The notes beneath the pieces are model-generated. The model ran no database searches. It saw nothing but the letters and a program-made list of their open reading frames with translations, and was not told where the DNA came from. The position numbers and the translations under genes were made by a program. Positions 52,565 through 61,600 of a DNA stretch of 64,000 bases are shown here, piece after piece. The stretch's first letter is position 1, and each line of letters starts with the position of its first letter. This DNA comes from Clostridia bacterium (GTDB lineage Bacteria > Bacillota > Clostridia > Acetivibrionales > DSM-2933). Location of the stretch: contig JAOABQ010000037.1 of NCBI GenBank assembly GCA_026418275.1, forward strand, positions 1 through 64,000, in the 5' to 3' direction.

Positions 52565-53485
52565 TTGGCTTTATTCATTCTAAAAAGAGTTGGTTACTCA
52601 ATCATTACGTTATTTATCATCATAACTATCATATTTTTTATTATGCACAGCATTCCGGGTAATGTTTATTCATCCGATAAAGCGCTACCGCCTGCCATAG
52701 AAAAAAATATCCGGGCTAAATACGGACTGGATGAACCGCTTGTAAAACAATACCTTATCACTGTGAAAAATGCTGTGACACTTGATTTTGGCATGTCAAT
52801 GAAAAATGAGGGACGAGGGGTCAATGATATCATCTGGGAACATTTCCCCAAGTCTGCCACGGTGGGGATATTTTCAATTATAATTTGCATAGGTTTGGGG
52901 GTGTTCCTTGGAATTATTTCAGCGATCAAAGTCCGTAAATGGGAGGATAAGACTGTGATGCTCCTGGCTACTGTGGGTGTGACCGTACCTTCCTTTGTGG
53001 TGGCCAGTTTACTGCAATATTATTTATGCGTTAAGCTTCGGATTTTTCCTACAATGGGTTTAAATTCATTGTGGCATGCTGTATTGCCTGCCTTTGCACT
53101 GGCATTATTTCCGCTTTCATTTATTTCCAGACTCATAAGGTCCAGTATGGTCGAAGTGATGGAACAGGATTACATTCGAACTGCAAGAGCAAAGGGGCTT
53201 AAAGAAGGGATCATCATTTTCAAACATGCTCTCAAAAATTCCTTACTGCCTGTAATCACATACATGGGTCCTCTTATTGCAGGAATTTTAACCGGAAGCT
53301 TTGTCATCGAAAAGATTTTTAATATTCCGGGATTGGGAAGATATTTTGTTGAAAGCATTGCAAATAGAGATTATACCGTGATTATGGGAGTAAGTATTTT
53401 TTATGCAGTGTTTTTAATTGCTGCAAACTTTGTTGTAGATATTCTATATGTAACGGTTGACCCGAGAATTAAATTAAAGGGTTAG
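52565..53485 (+). CDS. oppB: Oligopeptide ABC transporter permease OppB
   Basis: 306 residues with six membrane helices and the binding-protein-dependent transport EAA loop (RTARAKGLKEGIIIFKHALKN). Typical OppB/DppB opening FILKRVGYSIITLFIIITI and GLDEPLVKQYL. TTG at 52565 follows GGGGGTG; an ATG frame starting at 52517 would add an unlikely extension. First gene of an oppBCDF-A operon. Confidence 0.92.
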   Translation: MALFILKRVGYSIITLFIIITIIFFIMHSIPGNVYSSDKALPPAIEKNIRAKYGLDEPLVKQYLITVKNAVTLDFGMSMKNEGRGVNDIIWEHFPKSATVGIFSIIICIGLGVFLGIISAIKVRKWEDKTVMLLATVGVTVPSFVVASLLQYYLCVKLRIFPTMGLNSLWHAVLPAFALALFPLSFISRLIRSSMVEVMEQDYIRTARAKGLKEGIIIFKHALKNSLLPVITYMGPLIAGILTGSFVIEKIFNIPGLGRYFVESIANRDYTVIMGVSIFYAVFLIAANFVVDILYVTVDPRIKLKG

Positions 53486-53497
53486 AGGTGAGGCACA

Positions 53498-54469
53498 ATG
53501 GAAATCACAAGAGAGCTTTTTAAACCGGTCAACAGAAAAGAGGATGGACAACTTCAAAATATGAAGCCAAGTCTTACATATTGGCAGGATGTATGGAGAC
53601 GTTTACGATCCAATAAGGTTGCCACCATAAGCCTCTTTTTTATCCTGTTCATTATTTTGTTTGCCATTATCGTTCCCATGATATCCAGTTATTCGTATTC
53701 TGATCAGATTAAAGGACAGTTTGGTCAAAAACCAAGCTGGGCACACCCTTTAGGTACGGATACCCTGGGACGGGATATGCTGGTTCGGATTGCTTATGGG
53801 GCTAGGATATCCCTTAGCATCGGTTTGGTTGCCTGTTTGATCAACCTTACCATCGGTGTCCTATACGGGGGCATTTCAGGATACTTCGGCGGAAAAACCG
53901 ACCACATTATGATGCGCATTGTGGACATCATTTATAGTGTTCCCCTTATGCTTTATGTTATCTTATTAATGGTGGTTTTGAAAGAAAGAATGGGCGGCTT
54001 GTTTGAACTGCCGGTTTTATCCGTTTTTAAAACTGCGGGTGTTGGTTTGGTTAGCGTCTATTTGGTGCTGGGGCTTATTTATTGGGTTGACATGGCGAGG
54101 ATTGTGCGGGGGCAAATCTTAAGCCTGAAGGAACAGGAGTATGTTACTGCTGCCAAAACTTTGGGCGCAAGCAATTTAAAGATCCTTTTAAGACATCTGC
54201 TTCCAAACTGTATAGGGCCCATTTTAGTTACCATAACACTTCAAATACCTACAGCAATCTTTACAGAAGCTTTTTTGAGCTTTGTGGGATTGGGGGTTGA
54301 TGCACCCATGGCAAGTTGGGGAAGCCTGGCTTCGGCCGGCAAAGATGCGATACGGTCTTATCCGCATTTATTGTTATTTCCTTCAATTGCAATATGTATT
54401 ACCATGCTGGCATTTAACCTATTTGGGGACGGCTTAAGTGATGCGATGGATCCAAGGCTTAGAAAATAA
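53498..54469 (+). CDS. oppC: Oligopeptide ABC transporter permease OppC
   Basis: 323 residues, six membrane helices after an N-terminal tail. OppC_N region (WRRLRSNKVATISLFFIL), HPLGTDTLGRDMLVRIAYG and the EAA loop VTAAKTLGASNLKILLRHLLPN. 12 nt after oppB. Confidence 0.93.
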   Translation: MEITRELFKPVNRKEDGQLQNMKPSLTYWQDVWRRLRSNKVATISLFFILFIILFAIIVPMISSYSYSDQIKGQFGQKPSWAHPLGTDTLGRDMLVRIAYGARISLSIGLVACLINLTIGVLYGGISGYFGGKTDHIMMRIVDIIYSVPLMLYVILLMVVLKERMGGLFELPVLSVFKTAGVGLVSVYLVLGLIYWVDMARIVRGQILSLKEQEYVTAAKTLGASNLKILLRHLLPNCIGPILVTITLQIPTAIFTEAFLSFVGLGVDAPMASWGSLASAGKDAIRSYPHLLLFPSIAICITMLAFNLFGDGLSDAMDPRLRK

Positions 54470-54483
54470 ACAGGGTGAAAATT

Positions 54484-55470
54484 ATGGAAAATTTATTAGA
54501 GGTAAAAAACTTAAGAACGGTATTTCATACTTATGCTGGAACAGTTTTTGCTTTAAACGGCGTGTCCTTCTCTCTGAAAAAAGGTGAAGCATTAGCCATT
54601 GTGGGTGAATCGGGGAGCGGTAAAAGTGTTACCATGCTTTCGGTTATGAAGCTCCTTTCGGAAAACGGTCAAGTGAGCGAAGGAAATATTCTGTTTAACA
54701 ATCAGGAGATTCGGAATTTAAGTACCGGGGAAATGCAGAAGATAAGGGGAAATGAAATCGGTATGGTTTTTCAAGACCCTATGACATCCTTAAACCCGGT
54801 TTTAACGGTTGGCAGCCAGCTTATCGAAGTCATTATGAATCATAACCGGATAAGTAAAGGGGAAGCGCTTGGAAAGGCAGTTGAAATGCTGAAACTGGTA
54901 GGAATCCCGAGTCCTGAGAAACGGATCAAACAGTATCCCTTTGAATTCAGCGGAGGGATGAGACAAAGGGTCATGATTGCCACGGCGCTATGCTGCGAAC
55001 CCAAGCTTCTTATTGCAGATGAACCTACCACTGCACTGGACGTAACCATTCAAGCACAAATATTGGAGCTGATGAAAAAATTAAAAGAAAGGACAGGAAT
55101 GTCCATTATTCTCATTACCCATGATTTAGGGCTGGTCACAGATATATGCGATAAAATTGTTGTCATGTATGGGGGTACCGTGGTTGAACAGGGAACAGTC
55201 GAGGAAATTTTTCACAATCCTGTACATCCCTATACTTTAGGGCTTCTTCAATGCATACCCCGCCTTAATATGGGGAAAGAAAGGTTAAAGCCCATTGAAG
55301 GGCATCCGCCTGACTTAATTCATCCTCCACCAGGGTGCCCATTTGCGGAAAGATGCCCCAAAGCCATGAAAATATGTGAGATTCAAAAACCTTATTATAA
55401 GGACATAAATCAAGATCACAGTGCAGCTTGCTGGCTTCTTTATGAATTTTGCGAGGAGGGGCTTACATGA
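54484..55470 (+). CDS. oppD: Oligopeptide ABC transporter ATPase OppD
   Basis: 328-residue ABC ATPase: Walker A GESGSGKS, signature [12 protein letters not shown], Walker [13 protein letters not shown], and the C-terminal OppD/F extension with cysteines ([16 protein letters not shown]) that in relatives may bind an Fe-S cluster. ATG 54484 follows AGGGTGA. Overlaps oppF by 4 nt. Confidence 0.93.
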   Translation: MENLLEVKNLRTVFHTYAGTVFALNGVSFSLKKGEALAIVGESGSGKSVTMLSVMKLLSENGQVSEGNILFNNQEIRNLSTGEMQKIRGNEIGMVFQDPMTSLNPVLTVGSQLIEVIMNHNRISKGEALGKAVEMLKLVGIPSPEKRIKQYPFEFSGGMRQRVMIATALCCEPKLLIADEPTTALDVTIQAQILELMKKLKERTGMSIILITHDLGLVTDICDKIVVMYGGTVVEQGTVEEIFHNPVHPYTLGLLQCIPRLNMGKERLKPIEGHPPDLIHPPPGCPFAERCPKAMKICEIQKPYYKDINQDHSAACWLLYEFCEEGLT

Positions 55471-56438
55471 CCGATTATAAAAAAAACCTGCTTGATGTCA
55501 GGGATTTGTCAAAGTTCTTCCTGCTAAAGGGCGGATTTTTTTCAAACACCCATTCTAGGGTAAAAGCGGTGGACCAGGTCAGCTTCCATATTCGTCAAGG
55601 CGAAACATTAGGACTTGTGGGAGAAAGCGGCTGTGGGAAAACAACCTTAGGGAGAACAATTTTACGGCTTTATGAGCCTGATGAAGGACAAATATTTTTT
55701 GATGGTGAGGAAGTTACATCAAAAAATATAAAGAAATTTAGAAAGAGAATGCAAATGATTTTCCAGGACCCATATGCTTCTTTAAATCCCAGAATGACTG
55801 TAGCGGATATCATCGGTGAAGCTCTTGAAATTCACAAACATCAAAACAAAAAGGAAAGAATGGAAAGAATTTATTCAATGCTTGAAACCGTGGGCCTTCA
55901 TAAAGAGCACTCAAATCGGTATCCCCATGAATTCAGCGGAGGGCAAAGGCAGAGAATAGGGATTGCCAGAACCCTTGCGGTAGAACCTGAATTCATTGTA
56001 TGTGATGAACCCATTTCGGCCCTTGATGTATCTATACAAGCACAAATTGTTAATATGCTGGAGGATTTGCAGAAGCAGTACGGACTTACCTATTTGTTTA
56101 TTGCCCACGATCTTTCCATGGTTAGACATATCAGTGACCGGGTTGGGGTCATGTATCTTGGAAAAATGATTGAGCTTTCGGGGAGTGACACGTTATATCA
56201 AAAACCGGCACATCCTTATACCCAGGCGCTTTTATCCTCCATTCCCATCGCAGATCCTGACGAAAGCAATAAAAAACAAAGAATCATTCTGGAAGGGGAT
56301 GTACCAAGTCCTATCAATCCGCCGTCAGGGTGCAGGTTTAGAACCCGGTGCAGGTTTGTGCTGCCTAAGTGCAGTGAAATTGAGCCGGAATTTAAAGAAA
56401 TAGCTCCGGGACATCTATGTGCATGTCACCTTTACTAA
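55467..56438 (+). CDS. oppF: Oligopeptide ABC transporter ATPase OppF
   Basis: 323-residue ABC ATPase: Walker [10 protein letters not shown], signature [12 protein letters not shown], Walker [13 protein letters not shown], and a cysteine-bearing tail [18 protein letters not shown] overlaps the oppD stop (ATGA), with GGAGGGG upstream. Confidence 0.93.
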   Translation: MTDYKKNLLDVRDLSKFFLLKGGFFSNTHSRVKAVDQVSFHIRQGETLGLVGESGCGKTTLGRTILRLYEPDEGQIFFDGEEVTSKNIKKFRKRMQMIFQDPYASLNPRMTVADIIGEALEIHKHQNKKERMERIYSMLETVGLHKEHSNRYPHEFSGGQRQRIGIARTLAVEPEFIVCDEPISALDVSIQAQIVNMLEDLQKQYGLTYLFIAHDLSMVRHISDRVGVMYLGKMIELSGSDTLYQKPAHPYTQALLSSIPIADPDESNKKQRIILEGDVPSPINPPSGCRFRTRCRFVLPKCSEIEPEFKEIAPGHLCACHLY

Positions 56439-56581
56439 TAGTTATTTACTTTAAGAGAGTATAAGACTGACAAGGTCAATTCATTCAATAGGATAGATCC
56501 ATTGAAAGATACGAGTTGGAAAATAAATGATCACTTCATTTATTCATAAAGGATTTTAATAATAAAGGAGGATAAGGAAAT

Positions 56582-58201
56582 ATGCTAAAAAGGGCTTTTG
56601 CAGTAATTGTTGCGTTAACGCTTTTGCTATCCTTATTTACCGGCTGTGTCGGTGACAAAGGGAGTGAAACCTCGTCATCTCTCAATCTTATTGAGGGACC
56701 TGAGCCTGAAACCATCGACCCTGCACTGAATTCATCGGTAGACGGAGGAACTTATATTCTTCACTTTTTTGAAGGCCTCACCAGGATAGACAAGGATGAA
56801 AATGTGGTTCCGGGTGTTGCTGAAAAGTGGGATATTTTAGAGGGTGGAACAAAGTATGTTTTCCATTTAAGAGATAATATTAAATGGTCTGATGGAGAAC
56901 CTGTCAAAGCACAGGATTACGAGTATGCGTGGAAACGTGCATTGGATCCTAAAACCGCATCGCCCTACGCAAGCATATTGTACTATATAAAAAATGCGGA
57001 AGAATTCAATACAGGAAAAGCGAAAGTAGAAGATGTGGGCATCAAAACAACCGACGATAAAACAATCGAAGTAACGCTTAAAGCACCCACATCCTATATG
57101 CTTAAACTGATGGGATTTCCCACATATATGCCTGTCCGTAAGGATATTATAGAAAAATACGGCGATAAATGGACACAGTCTGCCGAAAGCTATGTCACCA
57201 ACGGTGCTTACAAGCTGCAGGAATGGAAGCATAAAGATGTACTTGAAATGGTTAAAAACGATAATTATTGGGATAAAGAAAATATCCATATCCAAAAAAT
57301 CAACTGGAAACTGGTTGAGGACGATAATGCGGCATTGAATGCCTATGATTCCGGGGAAGTTGATGCGATTTTAAACAACCACATTCCGGTAGATGAGGTT
57401 CAAAACCTGATCAATGAAGGAAAAGCCAAAGTATACCCGATGCTGGGAACTTATTATATTGAATTTAGTATAAAAAACAAACCGGTAGATAATGTAAAAT
57501 TAAGAAAAGCATTAAGCCTTGCCATCGACCGGCAGCAATTGGTGGATACAGTAACAAAGGCAGGACAGAAACCGGCAACGGGATTGGTTCCTTATGGAAC
57601 AACCAGTGCGGTTGAGGGGAAGGATTTTAGGAATGACGGTGAAGGGATTAATTTCTTTGAACCTACAGCAAAGGTGGATGCAGCAAAGAAACTGCTGGCA
57701 GAAGCCGGGTACCCGGATGGGAAAGGTGTACCTCCTATAGAAATTGTCTATAATACCAATACAAGTCACCAAAAGGTAATGGAGTTCCTTCAGGAACAGT
57801 GGAAAAAGAATCTCGGGATAGATGTAAAGATCTCAAATATGGAATGGAAAACATTGATTCCTAAGAGGCAAAAACATGACTTTATCATTACAAGGTCAGG
57901 CTGGTTTGCGGATTTCAACGATCCGATGTCATTCTTAAGCATCTTTGTGACAGGGGATGGAAATAACAACCCGGGCTATGACAATCCACAATACAATGCA
58001 CTTATAAAGAAGGCTCAGTTGTCTGGAGATCAGAAAGAGAGAATGAAAGCAATGCATGAGGCAGAAAAGCTATTAATGGATGATATGCCTGCGGTTCCGT
58101 TATACTTCTATGTAATATACCAGATGGAAAATCCCAAGTTAAAGGGGATGATTACCTCGAAGCTTGGATTTAACTATCTCCATTATGCTACGATTGAATA
58201 A
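56582..58201 (+). CDS. oppA: Oligopeptide-binding lipoprotein OppA
   Basis: 539-residue solute-binding protein of the SBP_bac_5 family. A lipoprotein signal peptide with lipobox LFTGC (Cys22) anchors it to the membrane. The family opening GPEPETIDPALNS and the domain I segment FEGLTRID...VAEKWDI are clear. Strong AAAGGAGG site. The separate 140 nt gap before it, and a terminator after, suit higher expression than the rest of the operon. Confidence 0.94.
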   Translation: MLKRAFAVIVALTLLLSLFTGCVGDKGSETSSSLNLIEGPEPETIDPALNSSVDGGTYILHFFEGLTRIDKDENVVPGVAEKWDILEGGTKYVFHLRDNIKWSDGEPVKAQDYEYAWKRALDPKTASPYASILYYIKNAEEFNTGKAKVEDVGIKTTDDKTIEVTLKAPTSYMLKLMGFPTYMPVRKDIIEKYGDKWTQSAESYVTNGAYKLQEWKHKDVLEMVKNDNYWDKENIHIQKINWKLVEDDNAALNAYDSGEVDAILNNHIPVDEVQNLINEGKAKVYPMLGTYYIEFSIKNKPVDNVKLRKALSLAIDRQQLVDTVTKAGQKPATGLVPYGTTSAVEGKDFRNDGEGINFFEPTAKVDAAKKLLAEAGYPDGKGVPPIEIVYNTNTSHQKVMEFLQEQWKKNLGIDVKISNMEWKTLIPKRQKHDFIITRSGWFADFNDPMSFLSIFVTGDGNNNPGYDNPQYNALIKKAQLSGDQKERMKAMHEAEKLLMDDMPAVPLYFYVIYQMENPKLKGMITSKLGFNYLHYATIE

Positions 58202-58296
58202 CTAAAGGTATTACCAGAGGGATATAAGCTATCTCTTAAAAAGCGTTTACCACAGCAATTTTTATTTATAGAATGAAAATGTCTTTAATACCAACT

Positions 58297-58337
58297 AAAA
58301 GAGGTTGTGCCGGATTTTTAAGGGCAGCCTCTTTTTT
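58297..58337 (+). terminator. Rho-independent terminator after oppA
   Basis: AAAAGAGGTTGTGCC pairs imperfectly with GGGCAGCCTCTTTT and is followed by a T-run. Confidence 0.82.
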
Positions 58338-58477
58338 AATGGTATTTTGCAATGTGAAAAACTATGTTATAATATAGATACAACTTAGAAAAATGAATAC
58401 TATTCTGCTATTAAATTATTCGCATTTGGTTAACAATTCAATTTTACATTTCTAAAAGTTTAAGATTTAAGAATTTT

Positions 58478-58578
58478 TATAGATAACGAACTGTTAAAGT
58501 AAAAATTCGATTTCTGACCTAAGTAAACCAAGTATTTCATCTCTCGAATTTTACTATGTTTACACTTCGTTATCTATA
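58478..58578 (+). repeat. ~100 bp MITE-like inverted-repeat element
   Basis: Perfect 13 bp terminal inverted repeats TATAGATAACGAA (58478-58490) and TTCGTTATCTATA (58566-58578), with an inner pair AGTAAAAATTCGA/TCGAATTTTACT. No coding capacity. It sits in the gap between oppA and the next gene. The termini are flanked by T- and A-rich sequence, so a target duplication cannot be called by eye. Confidence 0.65.
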
Positions 58579-58690
58579 ATATAATAATAGCTTGCCTTTA
58601 TTATTTATCCGAGAGACAACCAGATTGCAAGTCAAGGAAAGTCAATGACCGCTAAACATCCGATAAAAAAATAGAAAAATGGTGAGTTCT

Positions 58691-61600
58691 ATGGAAATAG
58701 TAAATAACCGGTATAAGATTATAGAGCGTTTCCAGGAAGAGGCAAATGATTCGAAATTCTTAGTTTTGGACCTTCATAAAGAGGATAGGCTGATGGTCAT
58801 GCAAATATTGAATTTAGAAGCATCCTCTGAAAAAGTGATTCAATACTTTAGAAGAGAGTTTATTTCCATTCATACCCTGAGCCACCCCAATTTATCCAAG
58901 GCATATAGTTTCAATTTGATGAAAACTGTGGATGGCCGAAACTTATCTGTCAAACAGTACTTTTTTACATATGAGCATGTTGCGGGAGAAGACATTTTTA
59001 ATGCTTCTTTGTCATTAAGTATGGATCAGATTCTTGAGATGCTGCTGCAAATATTGAATGCAGTTTTGTTTCTTCATCAAAGAGGGTTTGTTTATAGAAA
59101 TATTGATTGTAAAAACATTGTTGTAGGCAAGGTGGAGGGAAAGCCTCAAATTAAGCTTACAGGCATTATCCTTGATGAAGAAGTAGAAAAAATAATATTA
59201 AGATCAAAAAGAATTGCACATCAATTTAGAGCGCCAGAAACATATTCAACAGGACATTTCGATGCCAAGTCGGATATTTACGCTTTGGGGGTATTGTTTT
59301 TTTACCTCTTGACAAGGAAGGATCCGGAGAATCATAATTTTTTGACACTCTGGGATAAATATAAAGCAAACCCCCAATGGATGGATGAGGGCATAGATGC
59401 TCACTATTTTAATGTAATTGAAAAAATGACAGTAGCGGATATTGAGAGACGTTTCGAAGATATTTCACTTATAATCGATGAGTTAAAAGTCATTTGGGGG
59501 AAAAGAACCAAAAGCATTCACAAAAAATATGTGCAAAGAATTATACCAAAGACCAAACTTATTGGCAGAAATGAGTGCCTTGCAGCATTAAGCGGTCAAT
59601 TGAGCGAAATGGTATTTGATTCCACATTCCGGAATATTACCTTTATTCAAGGTGAAAAGGGCGTTGGAAAAAGCCGCCTGTTAGAGGAACTGAGTTTTTA
59701 TACTAAAATGGAAAATATCAATGTTTATCAGGGGAATTCATTGGATCCTGAGAATGATTCGTTGAGGCCTTTTACCGATATTCTAAAGCAGGTTATACCT
59801 TCAATTAATACTTCTTCAGTTTTAAAGTATGGACCGGAACTGATTAAGATTGTACCTGAGGCAAAAGAATTTAAGGATATCATCCCGTCTTCTTCCCTTC
59901 CTGAGACGAAAGAAAACTTAAGAATCCGGCAAAGGCTGGCAAACTTTCTTTTAGAAACCTTTGAAACGGAGCCATGTGTTTTAATGTTTGACAATGCCCA
60001 ATGGATGGATGGCGATACCCTGGAAGTTATAAACATGATTTTAAAAAGTGCTAAACCCGCGTTAATATGGGTTATAATAGCTTTTACCAGTGAAGAAATG
60101 CCTTCAAACAAAATTGCTTTAGAGATGCTCAATCAATGGAGGGCTTCCGGATTTACCCATGAAATAAGCATACCCAGGTTTAATTTAGAGGAAACGGGAG
60201 AGTTTATAAAAGACCTCCTTGGCATGGGAAGCATCCCTGACCGTTTTTTAGAAAGAGTATTCCGGGAGTCGGATGGTAATCCTTGTTTTATCAGAGATAT
60301 CATTACTACCCTGTATGCTCAAAAAAAGATATATATGGACATGAATGGAGATTGGTGCAGCGATCATGATGATGATCCGACTTATTCCACATTATCCTTG
60401 CCCCTTTCAATGAATGAGGCTGTTTGTAAAATGATTGATACCTTGGATAATCCCTCCCGTGAGTTCTTGGAATACTTATCCTGCTGTAATGAACCTATTT
60501 CGGATAACGCAATCAAAAGCATACTGCCTTCCTTAGAGAAATCTAAAGAGAGGATTATTTCCCGGCTCATTAAATTGTATATCATTGATCGAAGGTTTGA
60601 TACGTTTGGAATAGTTTATTTGATCCGTGTAAAAAGTACAAAGAATTATGTTTATAATGGAATGTGTCTTGAAGAAAAAAAGAAAAAACATAGAATACTT
60701 GCTGATATCTATAGAAAGATTGACATCGAAGAAAAAAGAGAGAATAAGGATGAGCTGATTTTACACCTTACCGAATCCGGAGAATTAAATGAGGCTCTTT
60801 TCTATATTGTGGAATCCGCCAGAAATATGTTAAAGAATAAATTGAATATCCAGGCGCTTGCTTTACTACAAAGAGGATACGCCCTTTCTTTAAGAATGTT
60901 TTCCATTAAAGACGGCATACATATTCTTATGATGCTTGGAAACATATACAGCGATAAAGGAGATAACAATAAAGCGCTGGATTGTTATGAGAAAGTTTTG
61001 GAGTATGCCCAAAATCTGAATGATCCTATAACATTCATAGATTCAAAGTTAAAAATTGCACTTATTTTTTTTAGAAGAGGAGAGTTGGATAAATCAAATT
61101 CCATATGTGAAGAAATAATGGAATTGTCTGAAAAAGCAGATTATGGAGGAGGATTTCTTGAAGGTGCGGGCCTCTTTTTGGCCAATTTGTATTTTCAAAT
61201 AAGGTATAAGGAGATTCCGGATTCTCCTATTGTCAAGAAATGTTTTGAAAAGTATGGGGAAGAAAAATATCCGAAGCAGTTTGCGCATATGTTGAATTCT
61301 CTTGGATTAGGGTATTATGGGTGTCACGATATTGAAAACGCCATCCGTTATTTAAGGAAAAGTATTGAGTTGTTCGAAAAGGCTGGGGAAACCGTTTTGA
61401 TTGCAAACCCAATGAATAATCTGGGGTGTACCTACTCCATTTTATTGGGAAATCCTGCGAAAGCCAGACAAAATTTTGAGAAGGCACTGGAAGTATATAC
61501 TAATTCAAATGATGAAATGCGTATGGCAATCGGGTTTTTTAATGTGGGTGAAACTTACCAGTTGGAAGGTAATCTATTTAAAGCGCTTGAATACTTTTAC

